DNA of 23,161 nt from a virus: positions 1 to 23,161 of the IMG/VR virus record IMGVR_UViG_3300033698_000021. One strand, given 5' to 3'. A program made the translations under genes and the position numbers. The notes beneath the pieces are model-generated. The model ran no database searches. It saw only the letters and a program-made list of their open reading frames with translations, and was not told the origin of the DNA. The number at the start of each line of letters is the position of its first letter. Position 1 is the first letter of the stretch. Below, piece after piece: positions 12,937 to 20,714 of the stretch.

Positions 12937-13146
12937 ATGGCAAAGAAGAAAAAACAGGTAAAAATACCTGAAATCAATTATATTACAGAAGCTAAACCAA
13001 GAGCCGTGGCCGATGGCATTCCGGTATTTTGCGCCTTCGATAAGATAGAACCAATAGGAAAGCTGGTGCCAAATCCCGGCAACCCGAATAAACACCCGGA
13101 TAATCAAATAGAGCTTCTCGCTCAGATCATAACTCGGATCTTCTGA
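12937..13146 (+). pseudogene. truncated ParB-like domain, remnant of a phage DNA methyltransferase
   Basis: A 69-residue ORF whose end reads KIEPIGKLVPNPGNPNKHPD followed by NQIELLAQII. This is the start of the ParB-like nuclease/DNA-binding domain that precedes the methylase domain in many phage adenine methyltransferases. In those proteins a further 300 or more residues follow. Here the frame stops after ITRIF, in the middle of the ParB motif, and no methylase domain is found downstream. GAGAGGGGG stands before the ATG at 12937, so it may still be translated. The simplest explanation is internal deletion. A shortened, still useful ParB-like peptide cannot be excluded. Confidence 0.65.
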
Positions 13147-13164
13147 TGAAGGAGGCGATAACAG

Positions 13165-13623
13165 TTGAGTAAAAAAGCAAGAAGCCTCCAACAGAAGGAA
13201 GAACCTATAGGAGTAATGACCAAAGAACGATTGAGACAATACGTATATCTCATAAAAGAGATTGAAGCCCAGAAGGAAAGACTGGCTCAGATTGAAGCCT
13301 CGCTCCTTTACCCAAAGCCATCAATAGGAGACGGAATGCCTCACTCAAATTATGCAGTGGATAGGATGGCAATAGCCATAGCAAATAAGATTGAGCTCGA
13401 GGAATTAATAATCAAAAACATCAAAAAAGCACAACAAGAAGCTGCGGCCATTGAGAGAGCAATTCAGACGCTGGATAACCCGATAGACCGTGAACTTATG
13501 AGACTGAAATATCTGGACGGTCTGACTTGGGAAGAGGTGGCCGAGAGATTGTGCAGGTCAAGACAGTGGGTCACAGTGCTCCATGGAAGGATACTACAAA
13601 AATTAAAGAACACTTGCTTGTAA
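13165..13623 (+). CDS. sigma-70 region-4-like late transcription regulator (ArpU-like)
   Basis: A 152-residue protein ending in a sigma region-4-type helix-turn-helix (about 104-147): IDRELMRLKYLDGLTWEEVA, then RLCRSRQWVTVLHGRILQKL. The N-terminal part is a helical region (about 18-100). Proteins of this kind sit at the end of early operons in Gram-positive phages and activate the late (packaging and head) operon. The start is TTG at 13165 behind GAAGGAGG; an internal ATG (MTKERLRQY) is an alternative. It is followed directly by a candidate late promoter and then the structural genes, which fits the role well. Confidence 0.82.
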   Translation: MSKKARSLQQKEEPIGVMTKERLRQYVYLIKEIEAQKERLAQIEASLLYPKPSIGDGMPHSNYAVDRMAIAIANKIELEELIIKNIKKAQQEAAAIERAIQTLDNPIDRELMRLKYLDGLTWEEVAERLCRSRQWVTVLHGRILQKLKNTCL

Positions 13624-13653
13624 TTGACAAAATCCATATGTTAACATTAGCAT
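13624..13653 (+). promoter_or_regulatory. candidate late promoter
   Basis: TTGACA (13624-13629) with an 18-base spacer and TAGCAT (13648-13653). The -35 is perfect and the -10 is weak (four of six), as expected for a promoter that needs an activator. It begins at the stop codon of the sigma-like gene and reads into the head module. Confidence 0.5.
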
Positions 13654-13656
13654 GAA

Positions 13657-13693
13657 AAAGGCCGTCCGGAAGAATAAAAAGCCGGGCGGCTTT
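13657..13693 (+). terminator. hairpin at the early/late boundary
   Basis: The arms AAAGGCCGTCCGG (13657-13669) and CCGGGCGGCTTT (13682-13693) form a GC-rich stem with one bulge and one G-T pair. Only a short T run follows. It could end the early transcript, or form the 5' leader of the late transcript if the promoter just upstream is used. Confidence 0.5.
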
Positions 13694-13721
13694 GATATTT
13701 CGAAGAAAGGAGGTCAGACCC

Positions 13722-14375
13722 ATGCCCAGAGGAATGATGGATATAAATTTTAAAGGTTTCGAGGAAGTGCAGAAAAAGCTCAAAAACATCGAAAAGCAGA
13801 GTGCTATAGTAACCAAGAGGACCATCAGTGACATTAAAAAAAGAGCTCCGGGATGGGTAGCTACCTCCGTTACGAAAACATATAACATCAAGAAAGCAGA
13901 AATCCTCGGAAGCCAAAAAACAAAAAAACCCGCTGGCAAAGTAAAAGTCGAAGGAGAAACAATAGATGAGCTGCAGCTGGTATTTGAAGGGCGGCTGCTT
14001 ACTCCGGTTCACTTTGGAATGACACCAAAGAAACCACCTGCCGGAGGAAAGAGTTATATATTAAAAGCTCAATTCTTTAAAGGCAAACAGGTGGTTATTG
14101 GTAGGTATAACAAAAAGAAAATCCCGGGAGGACCATACAGCGAAAGGTCTCATAACATCCTTATGCCGACTGGGGCATCGTCACCGGAGAAAGTGCCATA
14201 CATTCCGTTTCAGAGAATGAGTAAGAACCGAAAAGACATAAAGAAATTCACAACCTTATCCATTCCACAGATGATAACCAATGAGGAAGTGGCCAATGAC
14301 ATAAGGGCCACACTCAATGAGAATATAGAGAAGCGTCTGGATCATCATATCCAGTCGGCTATGGACAAACTTTAA
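13722..14375 (+). CDS. minor tail protein, gpZ-like
   Basis: A 217-residue protein resembling the lambda minor tail protein Z family: the N-terminal helix region (FKGFEEVQKKLKNIEKQSAI), the central beta-rich region (ELQLVFEGRLLTPVHFGMTP), and the C-terminal LSIPQMITNEEVANDI ... RLDHHIQ block. gpZ-type proteins act at tail completion and DNA connection to the head. The ATG at 13722 follows AAAGGAGG. In lambda this gene lies after FII. Here it comes before the terminase, as the first gene of the late operon. The family call rests on pattern similarity and is moderate. Confidence 0.65.
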   Translation: MPRGMMDINFKGFEEVQKKLKNIEKQSAIVTKRTISDIKKRAPGWVATSVTKTYNIKKAEILGSQKTKKPAGKVKVEGETIDELQLVFEGRLLTPVHFGMTPKKPPAGGKSYILKAQFFKGKQVVIGRYNKKKIPGGPYSERSHNILMPTGASSPEKVPYIPFQRMSKNRKDIKKFTTLSIPQMITNEEVANDIRATLNENIEKRLDHHIQSAMDKL

Positions 14376-14615
14376 TTGAGCATACAGGCAAGCGCAGAAT
14401 GCGGGCAAATCGACGAGAAAAGGACAAGGGTAATAGTTTTAATCGAGGAGGCAAAAATAAGCGCTTAAAATCGAAAATAAAAAGCGTGCAAAAATTTTTT
14501 CTTCAGCGGGTCCTGTCAGAAACCAAAATGGCCTGCGGTGCTCGCGAGCCCAAAAAACGCCTAGACACGGAGAAAAATTTTTAGGGCATTTCGTTACGCC
14601 AAAAGGAGGGAAGTC
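14376..14615. other. non-coding stretch with candidate cos site
   Basis: 240 bases without a convincing gene lie directly upstream of the small terminase, where lambda-like phages carry cos. The stretch contains the perfect 10-bp palindrome GCTCGCGAGC (14540-14549) flanked by two A/T-tract segments, AAAAATTTTTT (about 14490-14500) and AAAAATTTTT (about 14573-14582), which would bend DNA. Such a symmetric core with nearby bent DNA is what a nicking and terminase-binding region needs. The exact nick position is not identifiable. An open frame (14399-14584) crosses it but has no ribosome binding site. Confidence 0.45.
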
Positions 14616-15176
14616 ATGTCCGAACCATATAAACCAAACCTGCAAAAAACCCAAGTTATAGCCAAATTATTTGGATTAACAGTGCGCCGGGTGCAGCAGC
14701 TAACCCAAGAAGGGATAATTTCGCAGGTGGACGGCAAAGGTTATGACCTGTTGCCCACAATTCAAAGATATATAAAATACCTTCAAGACAAGGCATACGG
14801 CCGGGAAGAAAAAGCACAGATGGCAGACCTCGAAGCAGAGAAACTTAATGCGGAAATTGAGCTGAAAAGGTCCAAAGCACGAATGGCCGAGCTGGAACTT
14901 ATGGAGCTTGAAGGGAAAATGCACCGGTCGGAAGATGTGGAAGCAATGACCACAGACCTGATATTAAACATTCGAAGCATGCTGCTTGCACTTCCCGGGC
15001 TTTTAGCGGTAGACCTCGCAGAAATAAGCAATCCAGCAGAAGTATCCGAAAGGATAAAGGAGGCAGTCTATGACATATTAGAGGAGCTCTCAAACTACAA
15101 ATACGACCCCAAAGAATACCAAAAACGAGTAAGAGAACGTCAAGGGTGGAAAAATGAGCAAGAGGACGAGGAGTGA
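14616..15176 (+). CDS. terS: terminase small subunit (Nu1-like)
   Basis: A 186-residue DNA-packaging protein of the lambda Nu1 type. The N-terminal winged helix (about 8-55: KTQVIAKLFGLTVRRVQQLT) should bind the cos region. A long helical segment (about 60-110: EKAQMADLEAEKLNAEIELK) gives dimerisation, and the C-terminal part contacts the large subunit. ATG at 14616 follows AAAAGGAGGG. Its end overlaps the large subunit gene by 23 bp, as in many lambda-like phages. It lies right after the candidate cos region, which supports cos packaging rather than headful packaging. Confidence 0.9.
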   Translation: MSEPYKPNLQKTQVIAKLFGLTVRRVQQLTQEGIISQVDGKGYDLLPTIQRYIKYLQDKAYGREEKAQMADLEAEKLNAEIELKRSKARMAELELMELEGKMHRSEDVEAMTTDLILNIRSMLLALPGLLAVDLAEISNPAEVSERIKEAVYDILEELSNYKYDPKEYQKRVRERQGWKNEQEDEE

Positions 15177-17064
15177 GGAGCTTAAAGCTCTTAACTCTGT
15201 CGTGGCTGCTGCAGTTAAAAACTTCAAACCTCCCGAAGATTTAACCGTAACGGAATGGGCCGAGAAATACCGAAGACTGTCGCCTGAAAACAGCGCAGAA
15301 GCAGGTCCATGGAGAACCAGCAGAACACCATATCTGCGAGAAATTATGGACGCATTCACGGATCCAAAAATCCGTAGATTGGTAGTAGTGGCCTCATCAC
15401 AAGTAGGAAAATCCGAGATGGAGTTAAACATGCTGGGCTATTTAATAGACATAGATCCGGGACCTGTTTTGTTTATATTGCCAACAGTGGACGTGGCTCA
15501 AGACTTCTCCAAAAGGCGTATATCTGCAATGATTAGAGATTGCAAAAGATTACGAGGAAAAGTGGCAGATGCTAAAAGCCGAGATGGGAATAATACTGTT
15601 CTTAAAAAACAATTTCCCGGCGGTATGTTAACCATCACGGGGGCCAATAGCCCAGCAGCACTAGCCTCGATACCAGCACGATATGTATTCGGTGATGAAA
15701 GAGACCGATGGCCATTGAGCGCAGGCACCGAAGGAGATCCGTGGGGATTAGCAGAGGCAAGAACAACCACATTCTATAATTCCAAGATGGTGGAGGTATC
15801 AACGCCAACCATCAAAGGGGCTAGTGCCATAGAGGCATCATTCGAGCTGGGAACGAGAGAAAGATGGTGCCACCAATGCCCGGGATGCGGAGAATTTCAT
15901 AATATCGTATTCAATGATATTAAATTCGACTTCGAGACCAACAAAATAAACGGCAAAAAGGTATATAAAATAAAATCAGTATGGTGGCAATGCCCATCTT
16001 GTGGCCATACTGCTACAGAAAGCACAATGAAAAAGCAGCCGGCCAAATGGATAGCAGAAAATCCGGATGCTTACCATCAAGGGATCCGGTCATTTTGGAT
16101 TAATGGCTTTTCTAGCCCATGGATGTCATGGGACAGAATAGTCCTCCGCTTCCTTCAGGCAAAAGATGATCCGCATAAATTGAAAGTAGTCTACAATACC
16201 ATCTTTGGAGAGCTCTGGGAGGACAGAGGAGACCTCGAAGATGAAGATACTTTCCTTGCACGCAGAGAAGAATATCCAGCAGAACTGCCAGATGGAGTGT
16301 TGGTATTAACATGCGGAGTGGATACGCAGGATAATCGCCTCGAATATGAAGTGGTAGGCCATGGCTACTATGGAGAAACATGGGGAATTAAAAAAGGCTT
16401 TATAATGGGTAGACCCGATAATCCGGAAGTGTGGGAAAAGCTCGATGAGATCATAGACAAAACCTACCGGTTTAAAGATGGCAAAGGCCTGAAAATATCT
16501 TTGACCTGCGTAGACTCCGGTGGCCATTATACGCAGGAAGTATATGAGGCGTGCCGGGCAAGACAGAATAAACGGGTATTTGCTATTAAAGGTAAAGGTG
16601 GCGACGGAGTGCCATATGTCTCGCCACCAACCAAGGTGCCTATAAGGGAAAACAAAAAGGTTACATGCTGGCTTTATACTATCGGAGTAGATGCCGGAAA
16701 ATCGCTAATTATGTCATCACTAAAGGTCCAAGAACCCGGGCCTAAATATTGCCATTTTCCAAAGGGAGAAGACAGGGGATACGATGCCCTGTTTTTTAAT
16801 GGCCTTCTTTCAGAACGGTTAGTCCTAAAGAGAACACGAGGAGGCAGAGAACGCTGGATGTGGGAAAAGATACCCGGCCACAATAGAAACGAAGCTCTAG
16901 ACTGCCGCAACTATGCTATGGCAGCATTTAGGATTCTAAACCCAGACTTGGAGGCAGTAGAAAAAAGACTGGCTGGTGTGCAGGAAAAACCAAAGCAGAC
17001 ACAAATACAAAAGCCAATGCAACAACCCAAAAAGAAGCGGCCGGACTTTTTTGATGACTGGTAG
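15154..17064 (+). CDS. terL: terminase large subunit (GpA family)
   Basis: A 636-residue packaging motor and nuclease of the lambda gpA family. Near the N-terminus is TVTEWAEKYRRLSPENSAE, typical of the family. Walker A-like ASSQVGKS lies near 80-87, and Walker B-like YVFGDERDRW near 175-184. A zinc-binding pair follows (CHQCPGCG ... CPSCG). The C-terminal nuclease region starts at LTCGVDTQDNRLEYEVVGHG, with a later conserved NEALDCRNYAMAA. It joins the small subunit, cuts cos concatemers and drives DNA into proheads by ATP hydrolysis. ATG at 15154 overlaps the small subunit gene, which implies coupled synthesis. Full family length. Confidence 0.97.
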   Translation: MSKRTRSEELKALNSVVAAAVKNFKPPEDLTVTEWAEKYRRLSPENSAEAGPWRTSRTPYLREIMDAFTDPKIRRLVVVASSQVGKSEMELNMLGYLIDIDPGPVLFILPTVDVAQDFSKRRISAMIRDCKRLRGKVADAKSRDGNNTVLKKQFPGGMLTITGANSPAALASIPARYVFGDERDRWPLSAGTEGDPWGLAEARTTTFYNSKMVEVSTPTIKGASAIEASFELGTRERWCHQCPGCGEFHNIVFNDIKFDFETNKINGKKVYKIKSVWWQCPSCGHTATESTMKKQPAKWIAENPDAYHQGIRSFWINGFSSPWMSWDRIVLRFLQAKDDPHKLKVVYNTIFGELWEDRGDLEDEDTFLARREEYPAELPDGVLVLTCGVDTQDNRLEYEVVGHGYYGETWGIKKGFIMGRPDNPEVWEKLDEIIDKTYRFKDGKGLKISLTCVDSGGHYTQEVYEACRARQNKRVFAIKGKGGDGVPYVSPPTKVPIRENKKVTCWLYTIGVDAGKSLIMSSLKVQEPGPKYCHFPKGEDRGYDALFFNGLLSERLVLKRTRGGRERWMWEKIPGHNRNEALDCRNYAMAAFRILNPDLEAVEKRLAGVQEKPKQTQIQKPMQQPKKKRPDFFDDW

Positions 17065-17075
17065 GAGGTGTGAAG

Positions 17076-17339
17076 GTGGATAGGGCAAGAATTAAAGAGT
17101 TGATAGAGCAAAAGAAAAGAAGGCTGCAGCTTTACTATGACCGGGAAGCCGAAATGTTAAGCCAAGATGGAGTAAAAAGCTATTCCATAGGCTCAAGGAA
17201 TTTATCACGTTATGATACAGCACTCAAAGATATTCAGGATAAAATAAAAGCCCTTGAGGATGAAATAGCACAACTCGAAGCTGCACTTCAAGGGATTAAA
17301 CCCAGAAAAGCCGTCGGTGTATTGCCGAGGGATTGGTAA
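17076..17339 (+). CDS. gpW-position head-tail joining-like protein (DUF6148-like)
   Basis: An 87-residue protein with an N-terminal helix, a conserved middle GVKSYSIGSRNLSRYDTALK, a coiled helix (IQDKIKALEDEIAQLEAALQ) and the terminal VGVLPRDW. It resembles the DUF6148 group found between terminase and portal in Firmicutes phages. In lambda the same slot holds gpW, which closes the DNA-filled head for tail attachment. The GTG at 17076 is preferred because GGAGGTG lies five bases upstream; GTG at 17070 is the alternative. Function by position is inference. Confidence 0.75.
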   Translation: MDRARIKELIEQKKRRLQLYYDREAEMLSQDGVKSYSIGSRNLSRYDTALKDIQDKIKALEDEIAQLEAALQGIKPRKAVGVLPRDW

Positions 17340-17341
17340 AG

Positions 17342-17404
17342 GTTATAAGCCATAGGGCTATAACATAAAAAGGCAGGGCAGGTTTTTCCTCCTTTCCCTG
17401 CCTT
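17342..17404 (+). terminator. paired hairpins between W-like gene and portal
   Basis: The first arm pair GTTATA-AGCC and GGCT-ATAAC (17342-17364) makes a small hairpin. The second, AAGGCAGGG (17370-17378) and CCCTGCCTT (17396-17404), is a perfect 9-bp stem with a 17-base pyrimidine-rich loop. No T run follows, so this is probably an attenuator, RNA processing or stability element inside the head operon rather than a full terminator. Confidence 0.5.
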
Positions 17405-17423
17405 GCTTATTTGAAGTGAGGAG

Positions 17424-19067
17424 GTGAAAACCATCGAGAACAGCAAAAACACAAATAGCAAATATAGAGCTCCGACTGGACGAGTTATAAGAGTCGTAAA
17501 CAAAGGCTATGGAGACGCAGGAGCCAGCTGGAAAAAGAAATCCCTCAAAGGCTTTACTGCAGAGTCCGGAAGTCCATCAGAAGATATAGACCAGCATAAT
17601 AGCACATTAAGACAGCGAGCCAGAATGCTTTACATGGCTGCTCCTATTGCAACGTCTGCCATCCGGACTAATAGGACCAATGTTATAGGATGCGGACTGA
17701 AGCTCAAGAGCAGGATAAACAGACAGATACTGGGCTTAACTCAAGAACAGGCTGATGCATGGGAAAAGAAAGTCGAGGCAGAGTTTGAACTCTGGGCAAG
17801 CAGAAAACAGGCATGTGACGCTACAGGGGTAAATGATTTCTATGCATTGCAGCAATTAACCCTGATGTCATGGTTAATGAGCGGCGATGCATTCGTTATT
17901 ATAAAACGATACCCAGAGACACCATTATACCCTTACAGCTTAAGGCTTCACGTTATCGAAGCGGACCGTGTAAGCACACCAACAAACTTACTGCAGCCTG
18001 TTTATAATACCACTGAAGGAAAAGCAGAGAATGGAAACCGCATATTTGATGGCGTGGAGATAGATGAAAACGGAGCAATAGTAGCGTATTATATCAGCAA
18101 TCGGTATCCAAATAGCATAATTAATCCTGCAGATATTAAATGGACCAGAGTAGAAGCCTATGGCAAGTTAACTGGGCTCCCAAACATACTGCAAATTATG
18201 GATAGCGAAAGGCCGGAGCAATACCGTGGAGTTAGTTATCTTGCACAAGTCATCGAACCTCTCCTACAGATGAGAAGATATACCGAGAGCGAACTGATGG
18301 CTGCATTAGTGGAGAGCTTTTTTACTGCATTTATAAAGACAGAATCAAATCCAAATGATATGCCATTTAATGAGGTCGCTCCACAAGACCAAGTAAGCCG
18401 TGACCCAAATGAATATGAGATGGGACCGGGAGTCATTAACATTATGAATCCGGGAGAAGATGTGACATTTGCAGATCCAAAAAGGCCATCGAATGGATTC
18501 GATGCCTTTATGAGGGCATTATGCGAGCAAGTGGGAGCCGCTCTGGAAATACCGGCCGACCTATTACTTAAAGCCTTTGATGCCAGCTATAGCGCAAGCC
18601 GTGCCGCCTTATTGGAAGCATGGAAAGCTTTTAAAATGAGGCGTGAATGGTTCACCTCCGATTTTTGCAGGCCAATTTATGAAATTTGGATGTCAGAAGC
18701 AGTGGCCAAAGGGAGGATATCCGCACCGGGATTTTTCACGGACCCGATAATCCGTGCCGCATGGCTAGGATCTGAATGGATAGGACCATCCCAAGGACAG
18801 TTGGATCCTGTGAAGGAGATTACAGCAGAAATACTGGCAATAGGAGAAGGAATTACTACAAGGGAACAGGCGACAGTAAAGCTCAACGGAGGACACTGGG
18901 ACTCAAATATAGAGGAGCTGGCCAGAGAGAACCAGCGGCTCTCAGAAGCGTCGCCTAATAATCAAGCTGCAATTGGAGGACAGACGCAGCTGAAGACCTC
19001 CGAGATAATACGCAGCGTAGTAAATCAAGCGATAAAGGAAGGTGATAATGATGGAAAACATTCATAA
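17424..19067 (+). CDS. portal protein (lambda gpB-like)
   Basis: A 547-residue portal of the lambda family. It forms the dodecameric ring at one head vertex through which DNA enters and leaves, and on which head and tail assemble. Typical segments are STLRQRARMLYMAAPIATSA, NVIGCGLKLKSRI, the beta-rich YPYSLRLHVIEADRV, and IEPLLQMRRYTESELMAALV in the stem region. The start is uncertain. GTG at 17424 is in frame, but GAGGAGGTG sits exactly where it would serve the codon ATC at 17433, six bases later; an ATC start or a mutated ATG are possible. The 3' end overlaps the protease gene by 20 bp. Order terminase, W, portal, protease is that of lambda. Confidence 0.93.
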   Translation: MKTIENSKNTNSKYRAPTGRVIRVVNKGYGDAGASWKKKSLKGFTAESGSPSEDIDQHNSTLRQRARMLYMAAPIATSAIRTNRTNVIGCGLKLKSRINRQILGLTQEQADAWEKKVEAEFELWASRKQACDATGVNDFYALQQLTLMSWLMSGDAFVIIKRYPETPLYPYSLRLHVIEADRVSTPTNLLQPVYNTTEGKAENGNRIFDGVEIDENGAIVAYYISNRYPNSIINPADIKWTRVEAYGKLTGLPNILQIMDSERPEQYRGVSYLAQVIEPLLQMRRYTESELMAALVESFFTAFIKTESNPNDMPFNEVAPQDQVSRDPNEYEMGPGVINIMNPGEDVTFADPKRPSNGFDAFMRALCEQVGAALEIPADLLLKAFDASYSASRAALLEAWKAFKMRREWFTSDFCRPIYEIWMSEAVAKGRISAPGFFTDPIIRAAWLGSEWIGPSQGQLDPVKEITAEILAIGEGITTREQATVKLNGGHWDSNIEELARENQRLSEASPNNQAAIGGQTQLKTSEIIRSVVNQAIKEGDNDGKHS

Positions 19068-20295
19068 AAGGCTCCGAATTATCAACGGAGCAGCACTGGC
19101 ACCAGTCGCAAATGCACCAAAGTTTTGGAATATGGCAACAGTAAATGAAAACGAAGCGGAAATAACTCTTTATGGCGAGATATTATCCCGCAGACCTATA
19201 GACTGGTGGACAGGCGAACCAGAACCGGGACTCTTTATATGTCCAGAGGAGTTTCTAGAAGACCTAGCATTAGTTAAAGACAAAAGCAAAATCACGATAA
19301 GGATTAATAGCGTAGGTGGCGACCTTTATACAGGCATGGCCATTTACACACAGCTAAAAGGGCTGCAGGGTGAAAAGACCGTCATTGTAGATGGAATAGC
19401 AGCAAGTGCAGCATCATTAATAGCCATGGCCGGAGATACAATCAAAATACCGGCAGGCAGCCTGATGATGATACACGATCCGACCGTATATTTGTGGGAC
19501 GTCTACAATGTCAAGGCCCTGAAGGAAGTAATTAAAATGCTCGATGCTGCGGCTCAATCGGCAGCAGAAACCTATGCGGCAAAGACCAAACTTGATGTGG
19601 AAACTATCAGAAACATGATGCATAAAGAGACATGGATGACCGGCAGAGAAGCTGTGGAAATGGGCTTTGCTGATGAAATCCTGTATGAGGATGAACCTCA
19701 AATGGTCATGTCAGCTGATAGGCAAATCCTTATGGTGAATGGAGTCAAACAAAACATTAGAGGATATAGAAACATTCCAGACTATATCCCAGTAAGTAAT
19801 CGCATTACCGCCTCGGTCAAGCCGCAGGCAGTAAATAAAAATAATTCAGAAGGAGGCAAAAAGATGTTTAAAACAGCTGAGGAATTAAAGCAGGCCTGCC
19901 CAGAGCTTGTAAAGCAGATAGAGGACACGGCGAGAGAGGAAGGCAGGAAGGCAGGCATTACCGAAGAAAGAGCTCGTCTCAAGGCCATTGAAGATATTCA
20001 GGCAGCAATAGGAGACGACAAACTCGTAGCAGAAGCCAAGTATGGCGAAAAGCCATGCACAGCCGAAGAATTGGCTTTTAAAGCTTTGCAGCAACAGGCA
20101 AAGCTCGGCAAACAGTTTTTACAGAATCTGCAGCAGGACTATAAGGACTCAAAAGCAGCAGAAATAGGAGCTGCTCCAAATGCCGGCAATCCAGCAAATC
20201 TCGGCGGAACGTCAGAGGATGATAAGGCAGCAGAAGCAGCTGCTGTGGCCATGATTGTAGGTAAAAACAAGAAAGGAGATGGAAAGAATGTCTAA
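19048..20295 (+). CDS. ClpP-type head maturation protease with C-terminal scaffold
   Basis: A 415-residue protein in the lambda C/Nu3 slot. About 30-215 is a ClpP-like (S14-type) protease domain: RINSVGGDLYTGMAIY, then GIAASAAS with the nucleophile Ser120, and MMIHDP with His143. The third position, Asp in ClpP, is Glu194 here (HKETW). It cuts scaffold and portal-associated proteins in the prohead. About 273-415 is helical, Lys/Glu-rich scaffold sequence (TAEELKQACPELVKQIEDTA). ATG at 19048 is taken; 19051 or GTG 19042 are alternatives. An internal in-frame start at 19864 has its own ribosome site. Overlaps portal by 20 bp. Confidence 0.9.
   Translation: MMENIHKRLRIINGAALAPVANAPKFWNMATVNENEAEITLYGEILSRRPIDWWTGEPEPGLFICPEEFLEDLALVKDKSKITIRINSVGGDLYTGMAIYTQLKGLQGEKTVIVDGIAASAASLIAMAGDTIKIPAGSLMMIHDPTVYLWDVYNVKALKEVIKMLDAAAQSAAETYAAKTKLDVETIRNMMHKETWMTGREAVEMGFADEILYEDEPQMVMSADRQILMVNGVKQNIRGYRNIPDYIPVSNRITASVKPQAVNKNNSEGGKKMFKTAEELKQACPELVKQIEDTAREEGRKAGITEERARLKAIEDIQAAIGDDKLVAEAKYGEKPCTAEELAFKALQQQAKLGKQFLQNLQQDYKDSKAAEIGAAPNAGNPANLGGTSEDDKAAEAAAVAMIVGKNKKGDGKNV
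19864..20295 (+). CDS. nested scaffold protein from internal start (Nu3-like)
   Basis: In the same frame as the protease gene, ATG at 19864 stands seven bases after AAGGAGG (19850-19856), a stronger site than the one before the full-length gene. It would give a separate 143-residue helical protein, MFKTAEELKQACPELVKQ onward, lacking the protease domain. In lambda the C gene contains the Nu3 scaffold in just this way. The product would template prohead assembly and be cut by the protease. The site is directly visible; independent production is inferred from spacing and the lambda parallel. Confidence 0.75.
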   Translation: MFKTAEELKQACPELVKQIEDTAREEGRKAGITEERARLKAIEDIQAAIGDDKLVAEAKYGEKPCTAEELAFKALQQQAKLGKQFLQNLQQDYKDSKAAEIGAAPNAGNPANLGGTSEDDKAAEAAAVAMIVGKNKKGDGKNV

Positions 20296-20692
20296 GAAAA
20301 TGTTAAATGAAACCCTTGGCACATTGGAATATGATGGCTTGATTTATGACGGCAGACATCCTGTTGATGTCAAAACCGTAAAAATCAGAGCCGGCCAAGG
20401 AGAACTGGCAAGAGGGACCGTTCTCGCATTGAGCAGCGGTACTGATGGAGACAATGCAATGGTAATTCTCGGCACAACTGCAGGAGAAAATGAGACATTA
20501 ACACCAGACTGCATACTTGCAGAACCAGTAGACACAGGGGGAGAAGCAGGAGATCCTGTAATCGGTGTAGCATACAGATCTGGCCACTTCACAAGGCAAA
20601 AGCTGATTGTGAAAGAAAGTTACACTTTAAGTGCGAGCGATGAGGCAGAGCTTCGCAAAGGCGGAATCTACCTCAGCGACGCCGTAATATAA
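20288..20692 (+). CDS. head decoration protein (gpD-like)
   Basis: A 134-residue capsid-stabilising protein of the lambda gpD family. The pattern PVDVKTVKIRAGQGELARGT, then VLALSS, CILAEPVD, DPVIGVAYRSGHFTRQKL matches the beta-rich decoration trimer that caps the expanded capsid. The ATG at 20288 has AAAGGAG upstream with correct spacing; ATG at 20279 would touch the site itself. It overlaps the end of the protease/scaffold gene by 8 bp. It sits immediately before the major capsid gene, as in lambda (D then E). Confidence 0.9.
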   Translation: MSKKMLNETLGTLEYDGLIYDGRHPVDVKTVKIRAGQGELARGTVLALSSGTDGDNAMVILGTTAGENETLTPDCILAEPVDTGGEAGDPVIGVAYRSGHFTRQKLIVKESYTLSASDEAELRKGGIYLSDAVI

Positions 20693-20714
20693 CATCATAA
20701 GGAGGTAAAGAACT

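Noticed and set aside
14399-14584. A 61-codon plus-strand open frame in the gap before the small terminase
   Set aside because: It has no ribosome binding site, an unusually basic composition, and crosses the A/T tracts and palindrome of the cos candidate.
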